A stretch of 64,000 nucleotides of DNA from Streptomyces sp. NRRL B-1140 (GCF_001280065.1 NZ_LGEA01000095.1:85755-149754); one strand, 5' to 3'. Shown: positions 34,770-43,119, counted from the first letter of the stretch. The notes: a model not told the origin generated them from the letters alone. Program-made: numbers and translations.

Positions 34770-34786
34770 GGTCCACTGAGCGGACC
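34770..34786. promoter_or_regulatory. Candidate IclR-family operator 2 (transporter/regulator gap)
   Basis: GGTCCACTGAGCGGACC followed by GATCAAA. It matches operator 1 in length, both outer arms and the trailing RATCAA, about 200 bp upstream of the transporter start. Confidence 0.6.
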
Positions 34787-34872
34787 GATCAAACCAAGTA
34801 GCGGAAACATACGGGGCGGGTTTTCCGCCATCAAGAGGTGCGACAAGATTTCTTCGCCTTCATGGCTCCAGC

Positions 34873-34889
34873 GGTCCGCCTGATGGACT
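34873..34889. promoter_or_regulatory. Candidate IclR-family operator 3 (regulator promoter)
   Basis: GGTCCGCCTGATGGACT, a weaker version of the same palindrome (right arm GGACT instead of GGACC), ~70 bp before the regulator start codon, suggesting autoregulation. Confidence 0.4.
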
Positions 34890-34958
34890 ACCGTCACGGG
34901 TGAGCGCGGTGACGGTGACGGCAGATGCCGCGCGGCGACCACCTTGGGGAGCGGATTC

Positions 34959-35756
34959 GTGGACGACAGGCAGGCAGAGGCCGAAGCGGCCCGGGAGCCC
35001 AACGGGACGGCGGGTGTCCGCAGCGTGCGGCGCGCCCTGGACATCCTCGGCCTGCTGAGCGAGGACCGCCCGGTCATCTCTCTGCGCGAGATCATCGACG
35101 CCACCGGACTGGCCAAGACCACCGTCCTGCGCCTGGTCCAGACCCTGGAGGAGAGCGGCCTGCTGTGGTCGCATCCGGCCGGCTACACCGCCGGACCCGG
35201 CCTGTGGCGCTGGGCCTACCTGGCCCGCAGCCAGTGGGAGGTGCCGCAGGAGACCCGCAAGGTCATGCGGGACCTCGCCGATCATCTGGGTGAGACGGTC
35301 AACATCTTCGTCGCCCGCGATGTGAGCCGCGTCTGTGTCGCCCACGAGGAGAGCCCGCACCCGCTGCGTCACGTCGTCGACGTCGGCGACGAACAGCCCC
35401 TGTGGGCCGGCGCCTCCTCCAAGGTCCTGCTGCGCGACGTCTCGGACACCCTGCTGCGCCGGGTCGCCGCCGCCTCCCCCCACGGCGAGGCGCACGCCGA
35501 CCGGTTGCGCGCCTGGGCGCAGGAGGCCGCGCAGCGCGGCTACGCGGTCAGCAGCAGCGAGTGGGACGAGGGCCTGACCGCCGTCGCCGTGCCGGTCATC
35601 GGCCGTTCGGGCTCGGTCGTCGCCTCGCTCTCCCTCAGCGGCCCCAGCCACCGCTTCCCCTACGAGGCCGTGGAGCGGTTCGCCACCGACCTCGCGGAGT
35701 CGGCCGCGCTCATCTCTGCCCAGGGCTTCAGCCACCCGCTCAGCCAAGGCCGCTGA
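34959..35756 (+). CDS. IclR family transcriptional regulator
   Basis: 265 residues from GTG 34959 with GGGGAG seven bases upstream; a slightly earlier TTG is disfavoured. The N-terminal winged helix reads GVRSVRRALDILGLLSED...LREIIDATGLAKTTVLRLVQTLEESGLL. The C-terminal effector domain includes ETVNIFVARDVSRVCVAHEES and GYAVSSSEWDEGLTAVAVPV. IclR proteins of this type control aromatic and hydroaromatic acid catabolism (compare PcaR, PobR, QuiR-like). It is divergent from the MHS transporter; the shared palindromes are its likely sites. Confidence 0.92.
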   Translation: MDDRQAEAEAAREPNGTAGVRSVRRALDILGLLSEDRPVISLREIIDATGLAKTTVLRLVQTLEESGLLWSHPAGYTAGPGLWRWAYLARSQWEVPQETRKVMRDLADHLGETVNIFVARDVSRVCVAHEESPHPLRHVVDVGDEQPLWAGASSKVLLRDVSDTLLRRVAAASPHGEAHADRLRAWAQEAAQRGYAVSSSEWDEGLTAVAVPVIGRSGSVVASLSLSGPSHRFPYEAVERFATDLAESAALISAQGFSHPLSQGR

Positions 35757-35839
35757 CCCTTAGGGGCCGCCGCGGAACGACCAGGGCAGACGGCCGCAGG
35801 AAGGGACCGGGCCGCCTGTCCAGGATTCCCGCGCCGGGC

Positions 35840-36493
35840 TCAGGGCTCGATGAGTCCGGCCCTGATCGCGTACCGGGTCAGTTCCAGGCGGTCGCGCATG
35901 CCGAGCTTCTGCAGGAGGTTGGCGCGGTGGCGCTCCACGGTCTTGGCGCTGATGAAGAGGAGTTCCCCGATCTCCTTGGAGGTGTGGCCCTCGGCGACCA
36001 GTTTGAGGATCTCCTCCTCGCGCTCGGTGATGGCCCGCTCCGGCAGGCCGTCACCCCGGTGCAGCCGTTCCAGGTAGGAGCGGACGAGGGCGCGTTCGGC
36101 ACCCGGGTAGATGAACGGCTCGTCGCGCACGGCGGCCCGGCAGGCCTCGACCAGGTCGCGGTCGGCGACGGACTTGAGGACATAGCCGCTGGCTCCGGCC
36201 CTGAGCGCCTCGAAGAAGTACTCCTCGTTGTCGTACATCGTCAGGATCAGGATGTGCAGGCCGGGCATCCGGCGGGAGAGTTCACGGGCCGCCTGGAGGC
36301 CGGTGGTGCGGGGCATGGCGATGTCCAGGACGGCGAGGTCCACCGGGATTTCCCGGGCCTTGGCGACGGCCTCGGCGCCGTCCCCGGCCTCTGCCACGAC
36401 GGTCAGGTCGGGCTCGCCGTCCAGGATGAGGCGCACCCCGCGGCGTACGAGGGTGTGGTCGTCGGCGAGCAGCACACGGATCGGTGTGGTCAT
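35840..36493 (-). CDS. NarL/FixJ-type response regulator
   Basis: 217 residues. The receiver domain has acidic pair Asp11-Asp12, phosphoacceptor Asp57 (VDLAVLDIAMP) and Lys in ASGYVLKSV. The C-terminal LuxR-type HTH is ITEREEEILKLVAEGHTSKEIGELLFISAKTVERHRANLLQKLGM. It starts in TGATG, sharing the A with the stop codon of the upstream kinase gene, so the pair is translationally coupled. The regulon is unknown; the divergent K+/H+ antiporter genes are one candidate target. Confidence 0.95.
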   Translation of the reverse strand: MTTPIRVLLADDHTLVRRGVRLILDGEPDLTVVAEAGDGAEAVAKAREIPVDLAVLDIAMPRTTGLQAARELSRRMPGLHILILTMYDNEEYFFEALRAGASGYVLKSVADRDLVEACRAAVRDEPFIYPGAERALVRSYLERLHRGDGLPERAITEREEEILKLVAEGHTSKEIGELLFISAKTVERHRANLLQKLGMRDRLELTRYAIRAGLIEP

Positions 36494-37458
36494 CAGCGGG
36501 GTCCTTCGGTCACGGGTTCGCGCCGTGCCACCGGTACGCGCAGCCGTACGTCGGTGCCCCCGCCCGGCGCCGGTCGGAGGGTCAGGGCGGCGCCGATCAG
36601 CAGGGCGCGCTCGCGCATGCCCGTGAGACCGGCGCCCTCGGGGGCGTCGCCGAGGCCTGTGCCGTTGTCGCGTACGAGGAGTTCGACACCGCCGGGGACC
36701 GGCTGGAGGCGGAGTTCGGCGCGGTCGGCGGCGGCGTGCCGGGCGGTGTTGGTCAAGCCCTCCTGGGCGACCCGGTAGACGACGAGTTCGGCCTCCGGGG
36801 CCAGGGCGGGGAGCTCACCGGTCACGTGGTGGCGCACGGTGAGCCCGTGGGTCGTGAACTCGCCGGCCAGCGAACGCAGGGCGCTGGCCAGCCCCAGTTC
36901 CTCCAGCACACCGGGGCGCAGGCGGCGGGCGATCCGGCGGATCTCGTCCAGGCCGGCCCGGGTCGCCTCCTGCGCCTGGCCCACCTCCTCGCGGAGGTCC
37001 TCGGGCGCCCGGTCGGCGACGCGCTTGAGCTGGAGGAGGACGGCGGTCAGGGTCTGCCCGACCTCGTCGTGCAGTTCCCGGGCGATCCGGTGCCGTTCGC
37101 TCTCCTGCGCGGACAGCGCCCGGGCGGCGCCCGCTGCCCGCTCGGCCTCCAGGCGGTCGAGCATCGTGTTGTACGTCGTGATCAGCCCGGCCGTCTCCGC
37201 CGGTCCCGCGACCACGGGCCGGGAGCCCGGACGCAATAGGTCCGCGGTGGCCATGGCCCGGTCGAGACGCTGCAGCGGCACCAGCCCGTACCGCACGACG
37301 AGCGCGTTGCCCGCGAGCAGCAGCACCAGCCCGCCGAGCAGGACGAGGGCCTCGCCCGCGAGAACGGGGGTGGACACGGTGACCGGGCCGAGCAGCAGCG
37401 CCGTGGCCACCACGAGACCGACGGCGTTGAGCGAGAAGATCCGCCAGAACAACGACAC
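36493..37458 (-). CDS. NarL-system sensor histidine kinase (HisKA_3 type)
   Basis: About 321 residues from GTG 37458 (VSLFWRIFSLNAVGLVVATALLLGP); ATG 37554 would add 32 hydrophilic residues without a better ribosome site. Two N-terminal transmembrane segments flank a very short external loop, then a HAMP-like stretch, phosphoacceptor His in SERHRIARELHDEVGQTLTAVLLQL and ATPase motifs (VAQEGLTNTARHA, DNGTGLGDAPEGAGLTGMRER). The tiny extracellular loop suggests membrane or intracellular sensing. Partner regulator overlaps downstream. Confidence 0.88.
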   Translation of the reverse strand: MSLFWRIFSLNAVGLVVATALLLGPVTVSTPVLAGEALVLLGGLVLLLAGNALVVRYGLVPLQRLDRAMATADLLRPGSRPVVAGPAETAGLITTYNTMLDRLEAERAAGAARALSAQESERHRIARELHDEVGQTLTAVLLQLKRVADRAPEDLREEVGQAQEATRAGLDEIRRIARRLRPGVLEELGLASALRSLAGEFTTHGLTVRHHVTGELPALAPEAELVVYRVAQEGLTNTARHAAADRAELRLQPVPGGVELLVRDNGTGLGDAPEGAGLTGMRERALLIGAALTLRPAPGGGTDVRLRVPVARREPVTEGPR

Positions 37459-37673
37459 GCCTGTGGGTCCACTCCTTCCCGACGTCGCGCAGTGCACCGC
37501 CCCCTTCACCCTTTCCGGTGACCGGCCGCTGCGTATATCCGTCACGACACCCATGTCGTCACCGTACGGCCGGATGGGAGCATGCGGAGTTGACTCGTCC
37601 GATGATCCGTTCCGTTCATCAGGCCGACAAAGCATGACAACCAAGACGAACCAGACGAACAAGGGGAAGCAAC

Positions 37674-38159
37674 GTGTCAGCTCCGCGCCTGAGGGCGACG
37701 CCGCTGCCGGGTATCGGGGTCCAGTACGACCTGGAGACCCGGGAACACCGCCATCTGTCGGTGGTGGCGCACCGCGACGGCACGCGCACGGTGAACGTGT
37801 ACCGGTCCGACGATCCCGACTCGTGCGCACAGTCGCTGAAGCTGACCAGCTCGGAGGCGGGCTCGCTGATCGACGCGCTGAAGCCGTCCCACCACAGCCC
37901 GAGCCTGCTGTACACCACGGACCTCGGGCTGGTCGCCGAGCGGATCGAGGTCGCCGCGACGTCGCGCTGGAACGGGCGGGTGCTCGGCGACATGCGGATG
38001 CGGACCGAGACGGGCGCGTCGGTGGTGGCCGTGCTGCGCCGGGCCGAGGCCATCCCGTCGCCCGCGCCGGACTTCCGGCTGTCGGGCGGTGACACTCTGA
38101 TCGTCGTCGGCACCCGTGAGGGTGTCGACGCGGCGGCGACGATACTCGGGCGGGAGTGA
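37674..38159 (+). CDS. KhtT-like TrkA-C (RCK_C) regulatory subunit
   Basis: 161 residues from GTG 37674 after AAGGGGAAG. The N-terminal half (GIGVQYDLETREHRHLSVVAHRDGTRTVNVY) resembles KhtT/YhaT. The C-terminal half (WNGRVLGDMRMRTETGASVVAVLRRAE...GDTLIVVGTREGVDAAATIL) is a TrkA-C domain that binds nucleotides or cyclic dinucleotides. KhtT-type proteins gate partner CPA2 antiporters; the antiporter gene begins 4 bp after this stop codon, so the two form an operon and probably a complex. Confidence 0.85.
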   Translation: MSAPRLRATPLPGIGVQYDLETREHRHLSVVAHRDGTRTVNVYRSDDPDSCAQSLKLTSSEAGSLIDALKPSHHSPSLLYTTDLGLVAERIEVAATSRWNGRVLGDMRMRTETGASVVAVLRRAEAIPSPAPDFRLSGGDTLIVVGTREGVDAAATILGRE

Positions 38160-38163
38160 ACTT

Positions 38164-39384
38164 TTGCACTCCGCTGTTCTGCTCATCGAGTTCGGTTCGA
38201 TCATTCTCGGGCTCGGCCTGCTCGGCCGCTTCGCCGCCCGGTTCCAGCTCTCGCCCATTCCTTTGTACCTCCTGGCCGGTCTGGCCTTCGGTGAGGGCGG
38301 CCTGCTGCCGCTCGGGGCGAGCGAGGAGTTCATCGCCACGGGCGCGGAGATCGGCGTCATCCTGCTGCTGCTGATGCTGGGCCTGGAGTACACGGCGAGC
38401 GATCTGGTCTCCAACCTCAAGACCCACTATCCGTCCGGCCTGGTCGACTGCGCCCTCAACGCGCTGCCCGGGGCGGCCGTGGCGCTGCTGCTCGGCTGGG
38501 GCCCGGTGGCCGCGGTCGTGCTGGCGGGTGTCACCTGGATCTCGTCGTCCGGCGTGATCGCGAAGGTGCTGGGCGATCTGGGCCGGGTCGGCAACCGGGA
38601 AACGCCGGTGATCCTCAGCGTGCTGGTGCTGGAGGACCTGGCGATGGCGGTGTACCTGCCCATCGTCACGGCGTTGGTGGCCGGCGTCGGGCTGATGGCC
38701 GGCAGCGTGACCCTGGCGGTCGCACTGGGCGCGGCCGGACTGGTGCTGTTCCTGGCCGTGCGCTACGGCAGGCTCATCTCACGGTTCGTCTCCAGCGACG
38801 ACCCGGAGAAGCTGCTGCTGGTCGTGCTGGGTCTGACGATCCTGGTCGCGGGTGTCGCGCAGCAGCTCCAGGTGTCGGCGGCGGTCGGGGCCTTCCTGGT
38901 GGGCATCGCACTGTCGGGGGAGGTCGCGGAGGGTGCGCACACCCTGCTGAGCCCCCTGCGTGACCTTTTCGCCGCGGTCTTCTTCGTCTTCTTCGGTCTG
39001 CACACCGATCCGTCGAGCATCCCGCCCGTCCTGCTGCCGGCGCTCGGGCTGGCCGTCGTCACGTCGCTGACGAAGATCGCCACCGGGTACTGGGCTGCCC
39101 GGCGCGCCGGGATCTCCGTCAAGGGCCGCTGGCGTGCCGGGGGCGCGCTGGTGGCCCGCGGCGAGTTCTCGATCGTCATCGCGGGTCTCGCGGTCGCGGC
39201 CGGCATCGAACCGTCCCTCGGACCGCTGGCCACGGCCTATGTGCTGATCCTGGTCGTCCTCGGCCCGCTCACCGCGCGCTACACCGAGCCGGTGGCGACC
39301 TGGTGGTCCCGCCGCCGCGAGCCCCGTCACCCGGAGCCGACGCCCCGGGCGGCGGCCGAGGCGGAGGCACCGGTCGCCGACTGA
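38164..39384 (+). CDS. CPA2 family K+(Na+)/H+ antiporter
   Basis: 406 residues from TTG 38164; GGGAG precedes it with 7-nt spacing. Roughly 12-13 transmembrane segments (VLLIEFGSIILGLGLLGRF...; EIGVILLLLMLGLEYTA; SVLVLEDLAMAVYLPIVTALVAG with the acidic ED of the transport site). A short Pro/Arg/Ala-rich tail follows. It is related to KefB/KhtU antiporters, with regulation supplied by the preceding KhtT-like protein rather than by a fused TrkA domain. The gene's 3' end is tandemly duplicated downstream. Confidence 0.9.
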   Translation: MHSAVLLIEFGSIILGLGLLGRFAARFQLSPIPLYLLAGLAFGEGGLLPLGASEEFIATGAEIGVILLLLMLGLEYTASDLVSNLKTHYPSGLVDCALNALPGAAVALLLGWGPVAAVVLAGVTWISSSGVIAKVLGDLGRVGNRETPVILSVLVLEDLAMAVYLPIVTALVAGVGLMAGSVTLAVALGAAGLVLFLAVRYGRLISRFVSSDDPEKLLLVVLGLTILVAGVAQQLQVSAAVGAFLVGIALSGEVAEGAHTLLSPLRDLFAAVFFVFFGLHTDPSSIPPVLLPALGLAVVTSLTKIATGYWAARRAGISVKGRWRAGGALVARGEFSIVIAGLAVAAGIEPSLGPLATAYVLILVVLGPLTARYTEPVATWWSRRREPRHPEPTPRAAAEAEAPVAD

Positions 39385-39449
39385 GGGGCCGGGACGCCGA
39401 GGCGAGGCACCGGTCGTCGACCGGGGGAGCCGGGCCGGGACGCCGAGGC
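39364..39449. repeat. Tandem duplication of the antiporter gene 3' end
   Basis: A 40-bp unit (39364-39403) that spans the antiporter's last codons and TGA is followed immediately by a 46-bp copy (39404-39449) beginning GAGGCACCGGTCG and ending GCCGGGACGCCGAGGC in both, with a short insertion in the middle of copy 2. Confidence 0.75.
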
Positions 39450-39471
39450 GTGATCTCTGGGAATGCCCAAG

Positions 39472-39879
39472 TCAGGCGCCTCCGCCCGGCACCCACCCCT
39501 GCCTGCGCAGCACCCCCGGCACATCCGGTGCCTCGTAGTGCTCGCCCTTGAGGACCTTGCCGTCCTCGCGGCGGGAGACCGAGCCGTCGGGGCCGATCTT
39601 CGTCATGTTGGAGCGGTGGATCTCGGCGAGCACCGCGTCGAGGTCGATGCCGTGCACGAGGGCGGTGCCGTACGCGACGTAGACCACGTCCGCGAGCTCG
39701 TGGGCGAGCCGGTCCAGGGGCCCCCGCACCGACACCTCGGCGACCTCCGCCGCCTCCTCCGCGAGAAGTTCGCCCCGGTGGGCCGCCAGTTCCGGGGAGA
39801 CCTCCGTCGGCGTGCTGCGGACGTCCAGGCCGAAGGCGCGGTGGAATTCACGGACCAGGTCAGCGGGCGAAGAGCTCAT
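39472..39879 (-). CDS. MazG-like nucleotide pyrophosphohydrolase
   Basis: 135 residues from ATG 39879. An all-alpha NTP-PPase fold with the metal-binding pattern EELLAEEAAEVAEV...LAHELADVVYVAYG (ExxE...ExxD, where the first motif reads GELLAEEAAEVAE). Such enzymes hydrolyse (d)NTPs, often non-canonical ones, to the monophosphate and pyrophosphate. The C-terminal VSRREDGKVLKGEHYEAPDV fits the actinobacterial/phage-like subgroup. Solo gene convergent with the antiporter. Confidence 0.82.
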   Translation of the reverse strand: MSSSPADLVREFHRAFGLDVRSTPTEVSPELAAHRGELLAEEAAEVAEVSVRGPLDRLAHELADVVYVAYGTALVHGIDLDAVLAEIHRSNMTKIGPDGSVSRREDGKVLKGEHYEAPDVPGVLRRQGWVPGGGA

Positions 39880-39974
39880 GGGGGCGACTGTAGTGGCGGC
39901 CACCGACACTCCCCCGCCCCCGCCTGTGACCCCTGCCCTGGTCAGGGGACCACGCGGCTGGCAGGATCGCCCGC

Positions 39975-40976
39975 ATGTCCAGAACGCTCCCCCGTGTCGG
40001 CAGACGTAGGTCCCTGCAGGGCGGCGCCGCCTCCCTCGTGGTCCTCGGCCTGCTGCTGTGGTGGCTGCGCCCCTGGGCCGAGGAACCGCCGAGCGGGACC
40101 ATCACGTTCAGTACAGGCACCCGCGCGGGGGTCTACCACGAGTACGGCAGGCTCCTGAGCGACGAGATCTACAAGGACATGCCCAGCCTGAAGGTGCGGC
40201 TGCAGCCCAGTGCCGGTTCGCAGGAGAACGTCGCGGACGTGGCGACGGGCGACGCGGACTTCGCGATCGCCGCGGCCGACGCGGTCGCCACCTACAAGCT
40301 CGCCAAGGACCCCGGCGCCGACCGGCTGCGCGGGGTCGCCCGCCTGTACGACGACTATGTCCAGCTCGTCGTGCCGCCGGACTCGGACATCCGCTCCGTC
40401 GCGGACCTGCGGGGCAAGCGCGTGGCCATAGGGCTGCCCGACTCCGGTGTGCGGCTGATAGCGAACGGCGTGCTCAAGGCGGCCGGCATCGACCCGGAAA
40501 AGGACATCAAGCCGTCGTCGGACGGCATCGACACCGGACCCAAGCGACTGGGCCACGGCCTGGACGCGTTCTTCTGGTCGGGCGGCCTGCCCACCGACGG
40601 GCTCAGCCGGCCGGCCAAGAAGTCGGCGTCGGCCTTCCGGTTCGTGCCGATCGACGCCGCGCTGGTGGCCAAGCTGCACGACCAGGGCGGCGCCACCCGC
40701 TACTACCGGGCCACCAAGATGCCGGAATCCGCCTACCCCACCATCCAGCGCGGCAAGGCGATACCGACGCTGGCGGTGTCCAACCTGCTGATCACGCGCA
40801 GCGACATGGACCCGCGGCTCACCGAGTGGCTGACCCGTACGGTGCTCGACAGCCGGGATCTCATCGGCAAGAAGGTCCACTCCGCCCAGCTGGTCGATGT
40901 CCGCACGGCGATCTACACCGACCCTCTGAAGCTGCACGTGGGTGCCCAGCGCTACTACCAGTCGGTCAAGCCGTAG
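39975..40976 (+). CDS. TAXI family TRAP-type solute-binding protein (no permease alongside)
   Basis: 333 residues. An N-terminal uncleaved-looking signal anchor (RRRSLQGGAASLVVLGLLLWWLRPW) precedes a TAXI domain: TITFSTGTRAGVYHEYGRLLSDEI, VADVATGDADFAIAAADAVATY, LRGKRVAIGLPDSGVRLIANGVLKAAGI and YPTIQRGKAIPTLAVSNLLI. TAXI proteins normally deliver solutes (glutamate and 2-oxoglutarate have been reported) to a fused DctQM permease, but no permease gene is adjacent. It converges on the glutamate-sensing kinase gene gluK, so a sensory role is conceivable. Confidence 0.87.
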   Translation: MSRTLPRVGRRRSLQGGAASLVVLGLLLWWLRPWAEEPPSGTITFSTGTRAGVYHEYGRLLSDEIYKDMPSLKVRLQPSAGSQENVADVATGDADFAIAAADAVATYKLAKDPGADRLRGVARLYDDYVQLVVPPDSDIRSVADLRGKRVAIGLPDSGVRLIANGVLKAAGIDPEKDIKPSSDGIDTGPKRLGHGLDAFFWSGGLPTDGLSRPAKKSASAFRFVPIDAALVAKLHDQGGATRYYRATKMPESAYPTIQRGKAIPTLAVSNLLITRSDMDPRLTEWLTRTVLDSRDLIGKKVHSAQLVDVRTAIYTDPLKLHVGAQRYYQSVKP

Positions 40977-41016
40977 CGCCCGGGCGGACCTCGGCCGCGC
41001 CGCGGTCGCCCTCCCG

Positions 41017-42423
41017 TCAGGCGGCGGGCGCCGACCTGGGTACCGTCACCGTCACCTTCAGCCCGTGCGGCTCATGACGGCCGTACGCGATCGATCCGCC
41101 GCCCGCCGCGAGCAGCGCCCGCGAGATGGACAGCCCGAGGCCCGAGCCCTTGATGTTCTGGTGCCGGCCGCTGCGCCAGAAGCGGTCCCCGACGCGGGCG
41201 AGCTCCTCCTCGGTGAGGCCCGGACCCTGGTCGGTCACGACGACGGTGGAGGTGTCGCCGTTGGAGGCGACGGTCACCTCCACGGTCTGTTCCTCGGGCG
41301 TGAACTTCACCGCGTTGTCGATGACGGCGTCCAGCGCGCTGGACAGGGCGACCGGGTCGGCCCACGCGGTCGTCGGCGGGCAGTCGCCCACCAGGCGCAC
41401 CCCCTTGGCCTCGGCGGTCGGAGCCCAGGCCGCGAGGCGCTCGGCGGCGAGTTCGCCGATGTCGGTGACCTTGAGATCCGCCTCGGTGTGCTCGGCGAGG
41501 GCGAGGTCGAGCAGGTCGTCCAGGACCTGCGCGAGGCGCTTGCCCTCGGCCTGGACCGAGGCGATCTCCTGGTTACCCTCGGGCAGTTCGAACGAGAGCA
41601 GCTCGATGCGCAGCAACAGCGCGGCGAGGGGGTTGCGCAGCTGGTGGGAGGCGTCGGCGACGAAGGCGCGCTGCTGCTCCAGCACGTCCTCGACGTTGTC
41701 CGCCATCTCGTTGAAGGACCGCGCGAGCCGCTGGAGTTCCGGCGGACCGCCGGCGGCGGCGACCCGGGACTTGAGCCGGCCGGTGGCGATGTCGTGCGTG
41801 GTGGCGTCCAGGACGCGCACGGGCTTGAGCACCCAGCCGGTCAGCCGCAGGGCGGCACCGACGGCCAGCAGCATCGCGGCGAACTCGCCCGCGCCGATGA
41901 CCAGCCAGCCGTGCAGCGTGCGGGAGCGCAGCTGTCCCGTGGGCGAGTCGGTGACGACGACCGCGACGACGTCGCCGTCCCGGATGACCGGCGAGGCGAC
42001 CACCAGGTTGCGGCGCTGCCAGGGCCACACCTGCTTCGGATCGTGGCTGCGGCGGCTCAGCTTCGCCTCGGCGAAGGCGTCCCGCACCTCGCCCTCCTCG
42101 GGCAGCGACCACTCGGCGGGGGCGTGGGCCATGGCACGACCGGTGCGGTAGAAGACCCCGGCCCGGATGCCGTAGACGTCGTAGTAGCTGCGCAGCTCGC
42201 TGCTGAGGGTGGCCAGGCGCTCGTTCTCGAAGGCGTCGGTCGTTCCGTCGGGCGAGTCCGTGACGAACTGGGCGAGGGCGGCGAAGCGAGCCGTGTCGTC
42301 TATCCGGTCGACGACGACCTTCTGCTGCTGGGCGCCGGCGAGACTGACGGCGAGCGGAACGCCGAGCGCGAGCAGAACGGCCGCCATCAGGACGATGAGC
42401 AGCGGGAGCAGACGAGTGCGCAC
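41017..42423 (-). CDS. gluK: Sensor histidine kinase GluK (glutamate-sensing system)
   Basis: 468 residues from GTG 42423. Transmembrane segment ~5-30, an extracytoplasmic sensor of ~150 residues (VVVDRIDDTARFAALAQFV ... RNLVVASPVIRDGDVVAVVV), a second transmembrane segment, HAMP, phosphoacceptor His in FVADASHQLRNPLAALLLRIE, and N/G boxes (DAVIDNAVKFT, DQGPGLTEEE, GSGLGLSISRALL). Naming rests on position: in S. coelicolor gluR-gluK is divergent from gluABCD exactly as here. It begins 9 bp after the gluR stop codon. Confidence 0.88.
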   Translation of the reverse strand: MRTRLLPLLIVLMAAVLLALGVPLAVSLAGAQQQKVVVDRIDDTARFAALAQFVTDSPDGTTDAFENERLATLSSELRSYYDVYGIRAGVFYRTGRAMAHAPAEWSLPEEGEVRDAFAEAKLSRRSHDPKQVWPWQRRNLVVASPVIRDGDVVAVVVTDSPTGQLRSRTLHGWLVIGAGEFAAMLLAVGAALRLTGWVLKPVRVLDATTHDIATGRLKSRVAAAGGPPELQRLARSFNEMADNVEDVLEQQRAFVADASHQLRNPLAALLLRIELLSFELPEGNQEIASVQAEGKRLAQVLDDLLDLALAEHTEADLKVTDIGELAAERLAAWAPTAEAKGVRLVGDCPPTTAWADPVALSSALDAVIDNAVKFTPEEQTVEVTVASNGDTSTVVVTDQGPGLTEEELARVGDRFWRSGRHQNIKGSGLGLSISRALLAAGGGSIAYGRHEPHGLKVTVTVPRSAPAA

Positions 42424-42432
42424 CCGGCCCCG

Positions 42433-43119
42433 CTACCCGGCAGGCGCGACGAGCCGGTATCCGACTCCGCGGACGGTCTCGATGAGCGCCGGCATCCGCA
42501 GCTTGGCGCGCAGGGACGCCACGTGCACCTCCAGGGTGCGGCCGGTGCCCTCCCAGCTGGTCTGCCACACCTCACTGATGATCTGCTCCCGGCGGAAGAC
42601 CACTCCGGGCCGCTGCGCGAGCAAGGCCAGCAGGTCGAACTCCTTGCGGGTCAGGCTGATCACCGACCCGTCCACACTGACCCTGCGGGTGGGCAGCTCG
42701 ATGTGCACCGGGCCGAGCCGCAGCTCGGTCTCGATGCCGCTGGAGGTGTCCTCGTGGGAGGTGCGACGGCTGACCGCGTGGATGCGGGCGAGCAGCTCCC
42801 CGGTGTCGTAGGGCTTCACCACGTAGTCGTCCGCGCCGAGATTGAGGCCGTGGATGCGGGAGCGCACGTCGGAGCGGGCCGTAACCATGATCACCGGGGT
42901 GCTGGTGCGCTTGCGGATCTTGCCGCAGACCTCGTATCCGTCCTGGTCGGGCAGGCCGAGGTCGAGGAGGACGACGCCGAAGCAGTCGCCCTCGGGGACG
43001 AGCGCCTGGAGGGCCTCCTCACCGCTGCGCGCGTGCGTGACGTCGAACCCGTGCCGTGCCAGAACCGCCGACAGGGCGGCGGCGACGTGGTTGTCGTCCT
43101 CGACGAGCAGCAGTCTCAT
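42433..43119 (-). CDS. gluR: OmpR-type response regulator GluR
   Basis: 228 residues. Receiver with Asp8-Asp9, phosphoacceptor Asp53 (FGVVLLDLGLPDQDG) and Lys in GADDYVVKPYD. The C-terminal winged helix is SLTRKEFDLLALLAQRPGVVFRREQIISEVW...RTLEVHVASLRAKL. ATG 43119 has AGGGGG upstream. The counterpart in S. coelicolor activates the glutamate importer in response to extracellular glutamate. It is divergent from gluA, with a direct repeat in the shared gap as candidate site. Confidence 0.9.
   Translation of the reverse strand: MRLLLVEDDNHVAAALSAVLARHGFDVTHARSGEEALQALVPEGDCFGVVLLDLGLPDQDGYEVCGKIRKRTSTPVIMVTARSDVRSRIHGLNLGADDYVVKPYDTGELLARIHAVSRRTSHEDTSSGIETELRLGPVHIELPTRRVSVDGSVISLTRKEFDLLALLAQRPGVVFRREQIISEVWQTSWEGTGRTLEVHVASLRAKLRMPALIETVRGVGYRLVAPAG

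Larger units (their letters stand above)
34571..34958. other. 388-bp divergent control region, transporter / IclR regulator
   Basis: No gene is supported. It contains two 17-bp GGTCC-type palindromes (34770-34786 and 34873-34889) related to the one in front of the dehydrogenase, and an A/T-richer patch around 34790-34860 that probably holds the divergent promoters. Confidence 0.6.

Noticed and set aside
37459..37554. Longer N-terminus for the NarL-system kinase from ATG 37554
   Set aside because: The extra residues are hydrophilic, precede the first membrane segment without family support and have no ribosome-binding site. It is not excluded outright.
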